Shown: positions 44,028 through 54,490, counted from the first letter of the stretch. The stretch: 64,000 nucleotides of DNA from Paucidesulfovibrio gracilis DSM 16080 (GCF_900167125.1 NZ_FUYC01000004.1:1-64000), one strand, 5' to 3'. Notes: a model not told the origin generated them from the sequence alone. Translations and numbers: made by a program.

Positions 44028-44376
44028 AAATAAAATTCGGTTTTACTATTTTTTTGTGGACGGTCCCTGCCTTTGCCCTTGCTTCTCTCGCCGGTGAGTG
44101 GGGGGAGCTTGGTGCGTGATAAACCATTCCGCGTATTTTTGGGGCATGCCGGTCCGTGTTCAGTGGGCTGTCGTGTTGAGTACGATGTATGCGGGAGAGG
44201 AATGCCCCTGTTGTTCCAGTAGCGTACCGTGAAAGCGGAAAATCATTTTGATCAGTGGTGAACAACAAGGAGCCACGCACTGTCCAGTCTTTTTATGAGA
44301 AGCCTTGTTGACCATGAAAAAAAAGTTGTGTAATAGTTGATTAGTTGAACAACAGCGAACAGCAGACAGCCAGACG
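44028..44376. other. Non-coding stretch upstream of the MerR-like gene
   Basis: These 349 bases hold no convincing ORF on either strand. They are less GC-rich than the surrounding genes. The last 70 bases contain a strong promoter (44308-44336), then TTGATTAGTTGAACAAC with a short inverted repeat GTTGAACAAC, which may be an operator for the following DNA-binding protein. The first 250 bases show nothing I can name. Confidence 0.5.
44308..44336 (+). promoter_or_regulatory. Sigma70-type promoter of the MerR-like gene
   Basis: TTGACC at 44308-44313, a 17-base spacer and TAATAG at 44331-44336 closely match sigma70 consensus. It lies 40 bases upstream of the MerR-like start, leaving a short leader with the GTTGAACAAC repeat. 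Confidence 0.6.
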
Positions 44377-45300
44377 ATGACAAAACAATTCATAAGTTTG
44401 CGCGAGGTGGCGCGGCAGCTCAATATCCCGCCCTCCACCGTCGTCTATTATAAGGATCGTTTTTCCGGTTACATCCCCTCCCAGGGAGGGGAAGGGCGGA
44501 GAAAACGTTATCCCGTTGAAGTAATCGATATTTTCAGGAGGATCCGCGAGATGTTCAACAACAATTGGTCGACGGAACAAATTGAGCAGGAACTGGCTAT
44601 GCGGTCCCATGTGGTCACGCCGCCCCGCGACAATGGGGAGCCTGTTTCCGAGGCTCGTCCGGACGCCCCCTCCACGGCCTATGCCATGGGTGGGGTCTTG
44701 GATAAAATGACCGATCTCTTGGAAAACCAATCGTTGTTTCGTGGTGAAATCCGCTCTCTGCGTGATGAGCTTGCCGAGCTGAAGCGGGAACGCAGGGAAA
44801 GCGAGGAGCAGTACCAATCCAAGTTGGATCAGGTGCAGTCCGAGGTGGCCTCGTTACGCCGTGCCAAAGAAGAGTTGGAGCGTTTGCTTCGCGGGGGAGC
44901 CGAGAACGCTCCCTTGTTTCCGTCCGAGGATTACCTTGCCCGGCCTTTGGTCATCCGCACGCGCAATGGGGAATATCTCGGTGTGCTTGGCAAGGTGCAG
45001 AAGCATTTTGCCCTGCGGGACTTTGTTTTTATGATTGAACGCAACGCGGCGGCTGGTCGGAAGTTGGACTTGTCCTGGGAGCTTCGCGAGGATCAGTGGG
45101 TATTGTTGGTCACATCAAGGGACGGCGAAGAGGGGCGCGAGCAGCACGTCGTGCTGGTTACGCAGAAAACCGTGACCCCCAGCCGCAACACCGTTACCGA
45201 AATCGTCCGTTTGAATATCAATGGCAACGATGTTCCAGACTCTCTGTTGTTGACGTTGTTTAAAAAGGTCAAGGACGGATTTGATGCGTGGGCCGGTTGA
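44377..45300 (+). CDS. MerR-like HTH protein with coiled coil and C-terminal domain
   Basis: A 307-residue protein. Residues 5-70 are a MerR-type winged helix (LREVARQLNIPPSTVVYYKD then RRKRYPVEVIDIFRRI). Residues 105-175 are a coiled coil (LRDELAELKRERRESEEQY). Residues 190-307 form a beta-rich domain (RPLVIRTRNGEYLGVLGKVQ) that I do not recognise. Effector-type MerR proteins have a short dimer helix instead, so a structural DNA-binding role such as RacA-like chromosome anchoring is possible. The upstream promoter suggests autoregulation. Confidence 0.75.
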   Translation: MTKQFISLREVARQLNIPPSTVVYYKDRFSGYIPSQGGEGRRKRYPVEVIDIFRRIREMFNNNWSTEQIEQELAMRSHVVTPPRDNGEPVSEARPDAPSTAYAMGGVLDKMTDLLENQSLFRGEIRSLRDELAELKRERRESEEQYQSKLDQVQSEVASLRRAKEELERLLRGGAENAPLFPSEDYLARPLVIRTRNGEYLGVLGKVQKHFALRDFVFMIERNAAAGRKLDLSWELREDQWVLLVTSRDGEEGREQHVVLVTQKTVTPSRNTVTEIVRLNINGNDVPDSLLLTLFKKVKDGFDAWAG

Positions 45301-45411
45301 TCTTGTTATATCTTAGAGCGAGACCATAAAAGAACTAGAAAAAGTCTTGATGCAAATACGTATTTCGGGTTATTGGATCACACTATGACATACGAGGCGG
45401 AGGGGAGACGC

Positions 45412-45840
45412 ATGCCGCAGGTTGCTGCACGAATCACCCACGATCAGGAAAAGTGGCTTAAGGAGTTCTTTAAAACAAAGAGCGCTGGGGCCGAGTTCAT
45501 CCTGCCGTGGGCGGTGGATGTTTTTTTTAAATGCATCCGCAATGTCTCCAACGATTTTTCCGTGGCGGAACTGAAGACGGTCCTGGAGGCCCATCGGGAC
45601 GTCAAGTTGTTGCCGAATCAATCCAAGCAGGCCTATTTGCTGCTTCGCCTTGGGGAAGCCTGCGATGAGCGCAGTGTTCACATTCAGCATGGAGCCAGTA
45701 AAAGCAATCTCGAAGTCAAGCTCCGCCGATTGAGCGATCTGCAGGCTACCGCCTTGATGATTTGGGCCACCGCCTACTGGACCAGTAAAAACTGGAACGG
45801 CGTGTCCCTGGACGAGTACGTCAAGCTTTCCTGCGGGTGA
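45412..45840 (+). CDS. Protein of unknown function after the MerR-like gene
   Basis: A 142-residue protein starting [20 protein letters not shown], mostly helical with no membrane segment. Further markers are [18 protein letters not shown] and [20 protein letters not shown]. The ATG at 45412 has GGAGGGGAG upstream; an ATG at 45385 would add nine residues. It lies 111 bases after the MerR-like gene and may be co-transcribed. The leading 'ARI...QEKWL' is reminiscent of small ribbon-helix-helix proteins, but this is not firm. Confidence 0.68.
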   Translation: MPQVAARITHDQEKWLKEFFKTKSAGAEFILPWAVDVFFKCIRNVSNDFSVAELKTVLEAHRDVKLLPNQSKQAYLLLRLGEACDERSVHIQHGASKSNLEVKLRRLSDLQATALMIWATAYWTSKNWNGVSLDEYVKLSCG

Positions 45841-45950
45841 TCCCCCTCCTGATCGACTTTCCCCCGACGACTTTTCCTGCTATGCACCTTGCGGCGCGGC
45901 GACATCCGATTGGGTCGCTGCGTTTTCGACATGAAGTATCTGAGGTTGTA

Positions 45951-47315
45951 ATGAAACAGCTCCCACGCATTCTTACTATTGCAGGTTCCGACTCGGGCGG
46001 CGGCGCCGGAATCCAAGCCGACCTGAAGACCATCACCGCGCTTCAGTGTTACGGTCTTTCCGTCATTACGGCTCTTACGGCGCAGAACACCCTGGGGGTG
46101 GAGGGCATTCACGCCCCCCCAGCGTCCTTTGTGGCGACACAGCTCAAGACCGTGTTGACGGACATCGATGTGGCCGCCGCCAAGACCGGTATGCTTTTTT
46201 CTGCCTCCATCATGAAAGCGGTCTCTCCCTTTTTGCGCGAGGCGGCCTTTCCCGTGGTGGTGGATCCGGTATGCGTCAGCCAGAGCGGACACAAGCTTTT
46301 GGAGGATGACGCGGTGGAGGCCATGCGGGAATTTGTTTTTCCACATGCTGCGCTGCTTACCCCCAATATTCCCGAAGCGGAACTGTTCACGGGCATGACT
46401 ATTCGGACCCCCGAGGAGATTGCCGAGGCGGCGCGTCGACTCCTGGAGCAGGGACCGAAGGCTGTTTTGATCAAGGGAGGCCACGGAATGGACTCCGTCG
46501 CCTCCACAGACTGGTTTGCGCGTCCGGGGCATAAGCCGTTGCCCTTCATGCAGCGTCGAGTTGATACAAACAACAATCATGGAACGGGCTGCACGCTTTC
46601 TGCCGCCATTGCAACGTATGCAGGACAGGGGCTGGAAATGTCCCAGGCCGTTCGTGAGGCGCAACGGTATCTGAACCTTTGCCTTCGGGATGAAATTCAT
46701 GTGGGCAACGGAAGCGGACCGCCCAACCACCTTGCCCCTGTTTTGAAAGAAGGGCAGCGGTGGCCTGTGCTGCAGGAGTTGTCAACGGCTATGGAACGAT
46801 TGGCCGGTTTGCCCGGAGTGGAGCGTGTTATCCCCAAACAGGGACTCAACATGGCGTTGTCCATGCCGTTTTCCCGTGGATTTGAGGACGTGGCTACGTT
46901 GGACGCTCCTGTGTGTCGTTCCGCGGGGGGGCGCGTGTTTGCCCTGGGCCGTTCTGAATATGGGATCGAAAATGATGAGGCTGCGGTGCTCCTGTCCGTG
47001 CGGAAAGTACGCGAAGATGTGCGCTGTTGCCTGAGTTTGCGTCCCGGTGAAGATGTGCTTTCGGCTCTTGCTGCCATGGACGTCGTGCTGGCCCGCTTCG
47101 ACCGTGCTGATGCCCCGGCGACGCCGCAGCGGGCATGTGACGCGGCCTTGGAGTGGGGAGCCTATCATGCGTTGTCCAATCATAAAGCCGTGGATCGCGT
47201 TTCCGGTTTGGCGGACGGCGGAGCTTATGGTCTCGGAGGGCGTGTTTGCCTTTGGGCCGCCGCGCCGGGTATTCTGGTAAAAATGGTCGAAAAGTTGATT
47301 GGTTTGTTGAAATAA
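45951..47315 (+). CDS. thiD: Fused HMP-phosphate kinase / thiamine-phosphate synthase (ThiD-ThiN)
   Basis: A 454-residue fusion. Residues 1-265 are ThiD, with [32 protein letters not shown] and the catalytic [13 protein letters not shown]. Residues 280-454 match the ThiN domain ([40 protein letters not shown]). ThiN makes thiamine phosphate in organisms lacking ThiE, so one chain would supply pyrimidine diphosphate and couple it to thiazole. The ATG at 45951 follows TGAGG. No TPP riboswitch is seen upstream. The fusion is common in archaea and rarer in bacteria. Confidence 0.9.
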   Translation: MKQLPRILTIAGSDSGGGAGIQADLKTITALQCYGLSVITALTAQNTLGVEGIHAPPASFVATQLKTVLTDIDVAAAKTGMLFSASIMKAVSPFLREAAFPVVVDPVCVSQSGHKLLEDDAVEAMREFVFPHAALLTPNIPEAELFTGMTIRTPEEIAEAARRLLEQGPKAVLIKGGHGMDSVASTDWFARPGHKPLPFMQRRVDTNNNHGTGCTLSAAIATYAGQGLEMSQAVREAQRYLNLCLRDEIHVGNGSGPPNHLAPVLKEGQRWPVLQELSTAMERLAGLPGVERVIPKQGLNMALSMPFSRGFEDVATLDAPVCRSAGGRVFALGRSEYGIENDEAAVLLSVRKVREDVRCCLSLRPGEDVLSALAAMDVVLARFDRADAPATPQRACDAALEWGAYHALSNHKAVDRVSGLADGGAYGLGGRVCLWAAAPGILVKMVEKLIGLLK

Positions 47316-47358
47316 TCCGCTCTGGGGCTTGTCTCCGGGGCAGGAGTGGTTATTGGAG

Positions 47359-47389
47359 TTGACAGCGCTCAAGCGGAGTGCTCTATAAG
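47359..47389 (+). promoter_or_regulatory. Promoter of tRNA-Leu
   Basis: TTGACA at 47359-47364 and TATAAG at 47384-47389 are good sigma70 boxes, though 19 bases apart (18 if read as CTATAA). The -10 lies 10 bases before the tRNA 5' end, as expected for a tRNA promoter. It may also serve tig, which follows directly. Confidence 0.6.
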
Positions 47390-47399
47390 CGTCCCTTTG

Positions 47400-47483
47400 G
47401 CGAGAGTGGCGGAAGTGGTAGACGCACTGGATTTAGGATCCAGCGGCATAGCCGTGGGAGTTCGAGTCTCCCCTCTCGCACCA
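47400..47483 (+). tRNA. tRNA-Leu(UAG)
   Basis: The 84-base transcript has acceptor stem GCGAGAG/CTCTCGC, discriminator A and encoded CCA. The anticodon stem CTGGA/TCCAG holds loop TTTAGGA, giving anticodon UAG (CUN leucine codons). The variable arm GGCATAGCCGTGG and T-arm GTTCGAGTC are typical of class II leucine tRNAs. It lies 49 bases before tig, with no terminator between, so the two may share a transcript. Confidence 0.95.
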
Positions 47484-47532
47484 GATATTTCAAGCGACGC
47501 CAACGGCATGATTCGAGGAGGAAAGTGGAGTC

Positions 47533-49152
47533 ATGAAATACGAAGTGAACGAATTGTCCCCGGTGAAGCGGGAAATTACTATCGAGGTTCCCGCTGAAGA
47601 GGTAAACGCCGCTCTGGGCGCCGCTATTGCCTTGTACAAACGTAACCATGAGGTTCGTGGATTCCGCAAGGGTAAAGCTCCGGCTTCCGTCATTGAGGGG
47701 AAGTTCCGCGCTCAGATTTACGGCGAGGCCACCACGGACCTGATCAACTACCATATCAATGAGATCATGGGTGAGTTGGGGGCGCAGCCTGTGTCCCGTA
47801 TTGACGTGGACGCTGAAGAGTTCGTTCGGGATGAGGACTTTCAGTACAAGATTTCTTTTGAAACCGCTCCCGATATCGATATCCCGGACTATGCCGCCTT
47901 TGAGGTGGAAAAGGAGACCGTGGAAATCGACGAGGCCGAGTTGACTGAGGTGGAGAAGCGCATCCTGGACAACGCCGCGGAAGTTAAGGTGTTGGAGGAA
48001 GTGCGCCCCGGTAAGGAAGGCGAGGTCGTTACTGTCAGCTTCGGTGCGTATGACGCCGAGGGAAAGGTTGTGGACGGCATCAAGGCCGAAAGTTTTGACC
48101 TTTCTCTGGGGCAGGGACAGGCTCTTGAAGAGTTTGAAGACCTGATCAAGACTCTGAAGCCCGGAGAAATGGGCCAGAAAGAGATCACCTTCCCCGAGGA
48201 TTTCATCAATACGAATATTGCCGGACGTACGTTGACCATGAAGGCCACGGTGCATGCGGTCAAGGAACGTGTCATTCCTGAAATGAGTGATGACGTGGCC
48301 AAAAAAGCCGGGTTCGAAAACCTCGAAACCATGCGTACCGCCATCCGTGAGTCGTATAAGGGCCAGCGTGAGCAGTTCGTCAAGAGCAAGGCGCAGAAGG
48401 AATTGTTGGATAAAATGCTGGCGGGCTTGGACTTTGAGCTGCCTCCCAGCATGGTTGCTGACCGTATTGATCGTTTGGTGGCGGACCTGGAGCAGCGTTT
48501 GGATCGTCAGGGCAAGAGCCTGAGCTCCACTGGAAAGTCTTTGGACGAGCTTCGCGAGGAGTACCGCGCCCAGGCCGAGGAAAGCGTGCGTGCGGAAATT
48601 TTCCTGCTTGCCGTGGCCCGCAAGGAATCCTTGGAAGTGACACCGCAGGAAATCGATATTGCCATCAGCCAGATGGCCATGCAGACGCAGCAGCCTTTCC
48701 ATAACCTGAAGCAGTACTATGAAGAGCAGGGACTGATTGTTCCCCTGCGGGATCGCCTCCTGGCGGATAAGGCGACGGATTTTATTTTCGACAACGCCAA
48801 GGTGACTGAAAAGGCGCCTGAAGCGGAAGAAAAAAAGCCCGCAAAAAAGCCTGCCGCCAAAAAGGCTGCGAAAAAGAGCGACGAGGAAGCTGAAGGCGAG
48901 AAAAAGCCTGCGAAAAAGGCTCCGGCCAAAAAAGCCGCTGCTAAAAAGCCTGCTGCCAAAAAGACGACCAAAAAGGCGGATGACGACGGAGAAGGCGAGA
49001 AGAAGCCCGCGAAAAAGGCTCCGGCCAAAAAAACGACGGCCAAGAAGGCCACGAAGAAGGCTGACGAGGGCGATGAGGCTGCGAAAAAGCCTGCCAAGAA
49101 GCCCGCTGCCAAGAAGACGGCCAAGAAGCCTGCCGCCGACGAGAAAGAATAA
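47533..49152 (+). CDS. tig: Trigger factor with long Lys/Ala/Pro tail
   Basis: A 539-residue ribosome-bound chaperone and prolyl isomerase. The ribosome-docking signature is VRGFRKGKAPASVIEG (about 36-51). The FKBP domain (about 150-245) has GKEGEVVTVSFGAYDAEGKV. The helical chaperone domain follows to about 425. Residues 426-539 are a Lys/Ala/Pro-rich tail of imperfect repeats such as KKPAKKAPAKK, interrupted by acidic DDDGEGE patches, much like a histone H1 tail. Ordinary trigger factors end near residue 430. GAGGAGGAAAG precedes the ATG. It heads the tig-clpP-clpX-lon order. Confidence 0.95.
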   Translation: MKYEVNELSPVKREITIEVPAEEVNAALGAAIALYKRNHEVRGFRKGKAPASVIEGKFRAQIYGEATTDLINYHINEIMGELGAQPVSRIDVDAEEFVRDEDFQYKISFETAPDIDIPDYAAFEVEKETVEIDEAELTEVEKRILDNAAEVKVLEEVRPGKEGEVVTVSFGAYDAEGKVVDGIKAESFDLSLGQGQALEEFEDLIKTLKPGEMGQKEITFPEDFINTNIAGRTLTMKATVHAVKERVIPEMSDDVAKKAGFENLETMRTAIRESYKGQREQFVKSKAQKELLDKMLAGLDFELPPSMVADRIDRLVADLEQRLDRQGKSLSSTGKSLDELREEYRAQAEESVRAEIFLLAVARKESLEVTPQEIDIAISQMAMQTQQPFHNLKQYYEEQGLIVPLRDRLLADKATDFIFDNAKVTEKAPEAEEKKPAKKPAAKKAAKKSDEEAEGEKKPAKKAPAKKAAAKKPAAKKTTKKADDDGEGEKKPAKKAPAKKTTAKKATKKADEGDEAAKKPAKKPAAKKTAKKPAADEKE

Positions 49153-49206
49153 CGAGGCGCTTGCTTCGCAGGGGAAAATGCCCCATCATGTCGACGTGAG
49201 CGTTGC

Positions 49207-49238
49207 ACCCGCCGTTCGCCCCCGGGTGGACGGCGGGT
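49207..49238 (+). terminator. GC hairpin between tig and clpP
   Basis: ACCCGCCGT at 49207-49215 pairs with ACGGCGGGT at 49230-49238. There is no T-tract, so it may attenuate or protect mRNA rather than terminate. It lies in the 137-base gap before clpP. Confidence 0.4.
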
Positions 49239-49289
49239 AATGTTTCAACGTCCGGATGCCGATACGTTACTATACCGCAAGGAGAGGCT

Positions 49290-49895
49290 ATGCCCAGCGT
49301 ACCCATCGTCATTGAGACCACCGGCCGCACAGAGCGTGCCTACGATATTTATTCGCGACTGCTCAAAGACCGCATCGTGTTGCTCGGCAGCGCCGTGGAC
49401 GATCATGTGGCCAGCCTGATATGTGCGCAGTTGCTCTTCTTGGAGTCGGAAGACCCGGAAAAAGAGATTTATATGTATATCAACTCCCCGGGCGGCTCCG
49501 TCACCGCGGGGTTGGCCATTTACGACACCATGCAATACATTTCCGCGCCTGTGGCGACCCTTTGCATGGGGCAGGCCGCAAGCATGGGTGCCCTGTTGCT
49601 TTGTGCGGGCGAGGCGGGAATGCGTTATGCCCTGCCTCACAGCCGGATCTTGATCCACCAGCCTCTGGGCGGTGCTCAGGGGCAGGCCACGGATATTGAT
49701 ATCCAGGCCCGTGAAATTCTTCGTTTGCGTGAAGACCTGAATCAGATTCTCAGCAAGCATAGCGGCCAGGATCTTTCCAAGATTGCTCTAGACACGGAGC
49801 GTGATTATTTTATGGGTGCTGAGGAGGCCAAAGAGTATGGCATCATCGACAGCATCATGGCGTCTCGGGGAACTACGCTGAAAGAAAGCGAATAA
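49290..49895 (+). CDS. clpP: ATP-dependent Clp protease, proteolytic subunit
   Basis: A 201-residue serine protease forming the two-ring barrel that degrades unfolded and tagged proteins. The catalytic Ser is in [14 protein letters not shown], the His in [15 protein letters not shown] and the Asp in [12 protein letters not shown]. The oxyanion [17 protein letters not shown] is intact. AAGGAGAGG precedes the ATG at 49290; longer frames upstream cross the hairpin. clpX follows, so the ClpXP pair is adjacent. Confidence 0.97.
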   Translation: MPSVPIVIETTGRTERAYDIYSRLLKDRIVLLGSAVDDHVASLICAQLLFLESEDPEKEIYMYINSPGGSVTAGLAIYDTMQYISAPVATLCMGQAASMGALLLCAGEAGMRYALPHSRILIHQPLGGAQGQATDIDIQAREILRLREDLNQILSKHSGQDLSKIALDTERDYFMGAEEAKEYGIIDSIMASRGTTLKESE

Positions 49896-50017
49896 GCTTT
49901 TTTGAAGATGCGCTTGATTCGGCGCGACGCCTGAAGCCCCTCGCGCCCTCCGACCCGTTTTTGACGGGCGAAGTAAAACGTGGGGGGCGCCATCCCGACA
50001 CAACACATGGAGCATTC

Positions 50018-51265
50018 ATGAGTAAAAACACAGGTACGGACGAGTTGCGCTGTTCCTTTTGCAGCAAGTCGCAAAACGAGGTCCAAAGGCTGATTGCCGG
50101 ACCAAGCGTCTATATCTGCGACGAGTGCGTGGGACTGTGCAATGAAATCATAGCCCAGGAAATCATGCACGGCGGCATGGAAGAGGGGCGGCTACTCTCT
50201 CCAATGGAGATTCGCGATTCGCTTGATCAGTATGTTATCGGTCAGGAGCAGGCCAAGAAGATCCTGTCCGTGGCCGTGCATAACCACTACAAGCGGGTGT
50301 TCTACGCTTCCACGGCTGGCAAGGATGATGTGGAACTGGACAAATCCAACATTTTGCTCATCGGTCCCACGGGGTCGGGCAAAACGCTCTTGGCCCAGAC
50401 CCTGGCCCGGGTGCTGAAGGTGCCGTTTGCCATTGCCGACGCCACAACGCTCACCGAAGCTGGATATGTGGGCGAGGATGTGGAAAATATCCTGGTTCAG
50501 CTGCTTCAGAATGCGGATTACGATATTGAAGCTGCTTCTCGCGGCATTATCTATGTTGATGAAATTGATAAGATTTCCCGCAAAGGTGACAGCCCGTCCA
50601 TTACCCGAGACGTTTCTGGTGAGGGGGTGCAGCAGGCACTCTTGAAGATTATCGAGGGTACCGAGGCCAATATTCCTCCCAAGGGTGGCCGGAAGCATCC
50701 GCAGCAGGAATTCATTCGGCTCGATACTTCCAATATTCTGTTCATTCTTGGCGGGGCGTTTATTGGTCTGGAGAGTATCGTCCAGCAGCGGCTGCAAGGT
50801 TCGGCCATGGGCTTCGGCGCCAAGGTGGATGTGAAGGTGAGCGCCACGGACAGCGAACTGTTCTCAAAAACCGAACCCAACGATCTCGTCAAGTTCGGCC
50901 TGATTCCAGAATTTGTCGGCCGAGTTCCGGTGATCACTTCGTTGGAGGAATTGACCGAAGACGACCTGGTTCGCATCCTGGTGGAGCCGCGGAACGCCCT
51001 CACCAAGCAGTACCAAAAGCTGTTCAGCCTGGACAACGTGAATTTACGGTTTACGGATAACGCGCTCAAGGCCATTGCCGTCCGCGCCGTGGATCGGAAA
51101 ACCGGGGCGCGTGGCCTGCGGAACGTCCTGGAAAGCGTGATGATGGATATCATGTACTCGCTTCCGTCCAAGGAGGGCGTCAAGGAGTGCGTGATCAACC
51201 GGGGCGTTGTTGAGGAAGGCAAGGAACCCCTGCTTTTGTATCAACAGGAAGTGAAAAGCGCGTAA
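50018..51265 (+). CDS. clpX: ClpX ATPase, specificity subunit of ClpXP
   Basis: A 415-residue AAA+ unfoldase. The N-terminal zinc domain is [11 protein letters not shown] with [10 protein letters not shown]. Walker A is [14 protein letters not shown], Walker B is [11 protein letters not shown], and sensor/arginine-finger blocks are in [10 protein letters not shown]. The C-terminal lid has [15 protein letters not shown]. It feeds substrates to ClpP. GGAG lies upstream of the ATG at 50018. The 122-base gap after clpP holds no clear terminator. Confidence 0.97.
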   Translation: MSKNTGTDELRCSFCSKSQNEVQRLIAGPSVYICDECVGLCNEIIAQEIMHGGMEEGRLLSPMEIRDSLDQYVIGQEQAKKILSVAVHNHYKRVFYASTAGKDDVELDKSNILLIGPTGSGKTLLAQTLARVLKVPFAIADATTLTEAGYVGEDVENILVQLLQNADYDIEAASRGIIYVDEIDKISRKGDSPSITRDVSGEGVQQALLKIIEGTEANIPPKGGRKHPQQEFIRLDTSNILFILGGAFIGLESIVQQRLQGSAMGFGAKVDVKVSATDSELFSKTEPNDLVKFGLIPEFVGRVPVITSLEELTEDDLVRILVEPRNALTKQYQKLFSLDNVNLRFTDNALKAIAVRAVDRKTGARGLRNVLESVMMDIMYSLPSKEGVKECVINRGVVEEGKEPLLLYQQEVKSA

Positions 51266-51374
51266 AGGCTGTTGCCCGTTCGCCGGTGATTGACATCCTG
51301 CGTTCCGGCATTACCTGTAGGGCTGACGCGTTGGGATTTTCCGACGCGAAGGTTCATGATTTACGGAGGAACGC

Positions 51375-53831
51375 ATGCCGAAATTCGGTTTCGACTCGAA
51401 GGATTCCCCCATCGACTTCGTTACCCTGCCCATGATGAGCCTGCGCGAAGTGGTGATGTTTCCCCGGTCCATCGTCCCCTTGTTTGTGGGGCGCGAGGCG
51501 TCGGTGAAGGCCATTGAAAGTGCGCTGGCCAATTTTGACAAAAAAATATTTCTGGTGACCCAGCGGGCACCGGAAAAAGAAAAACCCGAGCCGGGCGATC
51601 TCTACGAGGTCGGCACGGTGAGTAAGATTCTTCAGATGCTGCGGCTTCCCGACGGTACCATTAAGGTGCTTTTCGAGGGGCTGTACCGCGGACGATGGGA
51701 TCCCACAACCAATGTGGTGTCCCCGGAAGACGAATATTCCATGGCCCGGGTGGAACGGATCCCCGAGCAGACCGCTGAGGGATCCGAGGCCGACGCCTTG
51801 GTGCGGGCCGTGCATGAGGGGCTGGATAGCTTTGGCGAGGCCAATTCCAAGGTCGCTCCGGAAGCGGTTTCCGCCATGTCCGGCATAAATGAGCCAGGTC
51901 AGTTGGCCGACTCCATCATGCCGCATCTGCGTGTGGATTTCCGCCAGAAGCAGGAAGTGTTGGAAACGCTTCCTCCGCATGAACGCCTGGAACGCACTTA
52001 TGAAATGCTGCTGGGCGAGGTGGAGATTGCCACCATTGAAAAGCGGGTCAAGGGTCGCGTCAAAGACCAGATGGAAAAAAATCAGCGGGATTATTATCTG
52101 AACGAGCAGATCAAGGCCATCAACAAAGAGATGGGCCGAGAGGATGATCCCGTTGCCGAAGCTGCAGAGCTGGAAGAGCGGCTCGGCAAGAAAAAAATGA
52201 GCGATGAGAACCGCGAGCGGGTCATGCGCGAAGTGAAAAAACTTCGTACCATGCAGCCCAGTTCTGCGGAATATACGGTCTTGCGCAACTATGTCGATTG
52301 GGTTCTGGATTTGCCCTGGGGCGAACTCAAGCAAACCAACGTGGCCATAGATAAGGCGCGAACCATCCTGGACGAGGATCATTTCGGCCTGGAGAAACCC
52401 AAGGAGCGCATCCTTGAGTATCTGGCCGTGCAAAATCTTGTGGAGACCATCAAGGGACCGATCCTCTGCCTGGTCGGGCCTCCCGGTGTCGGTAAAACCT
52501 CCATTGCCCGGTCCATTGCCCGCGCTACGGAGCGCGAGTTCGTCCGGCTTTCTCTTGGCGGTGTTCGTGATGAGGCTGAAATCCGCGGCCACCGACGCAC
52601 GTATGTGGGGGCGCTTCCCGGCAAGATCATTCAGTCTCTGCGCCGCTGCTCTTTCAACAATCCTGTGCTCTGTCTGGACGAAGTGGATAAGATGAGCACG
52701 GACTTTCGTGGGGATCCCTCTTCGGCATTGCTGGAGGTGCTGGACCCTGAGCAGAACGCCACGTTCAACGATCATTATCTGGATCTGGATTATGATCTTT
52801 CCAAGGTGTTCTTCATCACCACGGCCAATACGCTGGAATCCATTCCGCTGCCGTTGCAGGATCGCATGGAAATTATCCGTTTGCCCGGATATCTGGAAAC
52901 CGAGAAACGCGAAATCGGCCGGCGTTTTCTGTTGCCCAAGCAGCTGGAACAACACGGGTTGGCCATGGAAAACCTGGACCTTCCCGATGATGCGTTGGTG
53001 GAAGTCATCCGAACCTACACCAGAGAGGCCGGTGTGCGAAATCTTGAGCGGGAGATCGCTTCGATTTGTCGCAAAACGGCCATGCGCATCGTTGAAGCGG
53101 ACGACAAGCAGATGCAGGTCGCTTTGAATGCATCCGGTCTGGAGGATTTCTTGGGAATTCCTCGGTTCCGTCATGGAGAGCGTGAAAAGGCTCCCGGCGT
53201 GGGCGTTTCAACCGGACTCGCATGGACCCAGATGGGGGGCGAGCTGCTGATGGTGGAGACGGCACTTATGCCCGGCAAGGGCAAGGTGGTCATTACCGGC
53301 AAGCTGGGGGACGTCATGCAGGAATCGGCCAAGGCCGCTATTTCCTATATTCGTTCCCGTTCGGATTTATTTGGCTTGAAACGTGATTTCCACCAGGATG
53401 TGGATATTCACGTTCACGTTCCCGAGGGGGCGACTCCCAAGGATGGCCCGTCCGCCGGTATTACTCTGGCCACGTCCGTTGTCTCGGCGCTGTTGAACAT
53501 CCCTGTGCGTCACGATTTGGCCATGACAGGGGAAATCACCCTCCGTGGAAGCGTGTTGCCTATCGGCGGCCTTCGCGAAAAATTGCTGGCTGCACATAGG
53601 GGACGGATCAAGACCGTGTTGATCCCCAAGGATAACGAGAAGGATCTTCGTGACGTGCCTCAGGAGATCAAGGACGATCTGACCATTCTGCCCATGGAGA
53701 ATATGGACGAGGTGCTTGAGCAGGCTCTGGTCTGTGAGAGTGCGGATGCGATTTTCTGTGGGCGGGGCAAGTCAGCGGAACCCATCGCCAATTTGCTGCT
53801 CAAGGAGCCGCAGTTGGAGCGTCCGCACTGA
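51375..53831 (+). CDS. lon: Lon ATP-dependent protease
   Basis: An 818-residue protease. The N-terminal substrate domain starts [20 protein letters not shown]. Walker A is [15 protein letters not shown] (near residue 370). Lon landmarks include [20 protein letters not shown] and LDEVDKM. The protease domain has the catalytic Ser in [11 protein letters not shown] (near 692) and Lys in [27 protein letters not shown] precedes the ATG. It follows clpX by 109 bases and ends in a terminator. Confidence 0.97.
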   Translation: MPKFGFDSKDSPIDFVTLPMMSLREVVMFPRSIVPLFVGREASVKAIESALANFDKKIFLVTQRAPEKEKPEPGDLYEVGTVSKILQMLRLPDGTIKVLFEGLYRGRWDPTTNVVSPEDEYSMARVERIPEQTAEGSEADALVRAVHEGLDSFGEANSKVAPEAVSAMSGINEPGQLADSIMPHLRVDFRQKQEVLETLPPHERLERTYEMLLGEVEIATIEKRVKGRVKDQMEKNQRDYYLNEQIKAINKEMGREDDPVAEAAELEERLGKKKMSDENRERVMREVKKLRTMQPSSAEYTVLRNYVDWVLDLPWGELKQTNVAIDKARTILDEDHFGLEKPKERILEYLAVQNLVETIKGPILCLVGPPGVGKTSIARSIARATEREFVRLSLGGVRDEAEIRGHRRTYVGALPGKIIQSLRRCSFNNPVLCLDEVDKMSTDFRGDPSSALLEVLDPEQNATFNDHYLDLDYDLSKVFFITTANTLESIPLPLQDRMEIIRLPGYLETEKREIGRRFLLPKQLEQHGLAMENLDLPDDALVEVIRTYTREAGVRNLEREIASICRKTAMRIVEADDKQMQVALNASGLEDFLGIPRFRHGEREKAPGVGVSTGLAWTQMGGELLMVETALMPGKGKVVITGKLGDVMQESAKAAISYIRSRSDLFGLKRDFHQDVDIHVHVPEGATPKDGPSAGITLATSVVSALLNIPVRHDLAMTGEITLRGSVLPIGGLREKLLAAHRGRIKTVLIPKDNEKDLRDVPQEIKDDLTILPMENMDEVLEQALVCESADAIFCGRGKSAEPIANLLLKEPQLERPH

Positions 53832-53855
53832 CGCTGTCATTGTATTTGAAATGCC

Positions 53856-53891
53856 AAAGGCGATCCGGTTGTTCCGGGTCGCCTTTTTTTT
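53856..53891 (+). terminator. Terminator of lon
   Basis: AAAGGCGATCCGG pairs with CCGGGTCGCCTTT (one wobble), followed by TTTTT. It ends the tig-clpP-clpX-lon cluster and separates it from the convergent minus-strand gene. Confidence 0.82.
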
Positions 53892-53920
53892 GCTGGTGGA
53901 AGAGGGGTAATATGTTTTTT

Positions 53921-54490
53921 TCAGATGCGCCGATCAATATGCAGATTGGATTGCGGGAAAAGATTGTCGCTTGATTGGCGTACAGGGTGCTGAAGCGTCG
54001 GTGTGGCTGCGGATGGCATTCCAGGCGATTGCTTGGGGACATCCTGTGCGGCTGCAAGATACGCGGCCGTGGCATTGGAGAGCGGCGTGGCAAGGGTTCC
54101 CGGTCCGTCGGGAATGGGCATATGCGGCAATGTGAGCCGGCGGATCTTCTCATTATCCAAAAAAGCGCTGTTGCCGAGCAAAGGGTTTTGTTGCTCTTCC
54201 TGGTCATCCTCCTGGCCTGGGAGTTTTTTGGTGTAGGCAGCCAGGTTTGTCTTGGGCTTTTCACCGGTCAGTTCGGCAATTCTGTTTTCGATTTCGCGAA
54301 TGCGTGACCGTTGTTGACCGTTGGGGTTGTCCACTGCCTCGGTCAACAGGTCCATGAGCATTTCCCGAAGCTGCTCCAGTTCCTGCTCTTCTTCCTTGCT
54401 CAGTTGGCGACGCATGCCGGGAAATGAGGAGCTTTCAACGTTTTTGCTTTTGGTTATGGCCGGTAGGCCTGGGGCGGAGATTGTGTCCAT
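53921..54490 (-). CDS. Coiled-coil protein of unknown function
   Basis: A 189-residue protein. Residues 25-75 are a charged helical region (RRQLSKEEEQELEQLREMLM, RIREIENRIAEL) predicting a coiled coil. The rest is Pro/Gln/Ser-rich and probably disordered. There is no signal peptide or membrane helix. The ATG at 54490 has GGAGGAACGG upstream. I recognise no family. The M23 gene upstream has its own terminator, so this is a separate unit. Confidence 0.68.
   Translation of the reverse strand: MDTISAPGLPAITKSKNVESSSFPGMRRQLSKEEEQELEQLREMLMDLLTEAVDNPNGQQRSRIREIENRIAELTGEKPKTNLAAYTKKLPGQEDDQEEQQNPLLGNSAFLDNEKIRRLTLPHMPIPDGPGTLATPLSNATAAYLAAAQDVPKQSPGMPSAATPTLQHPVRQSSDNLFPQSNLHIDRRI

Noticed and set aside
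45841-45950. Possible TPP riboswitch before thiD
   Set aside because: The conserved CUGAGA and related thi-box sequences are missing and no suitable fold is seen.
48830-49150. CRISPR or DNA satellite repeat
   Set aside because: The short repetition is codon-level Lys/Ala/Pro repetition in frame with tig, with variable units and no spacers.
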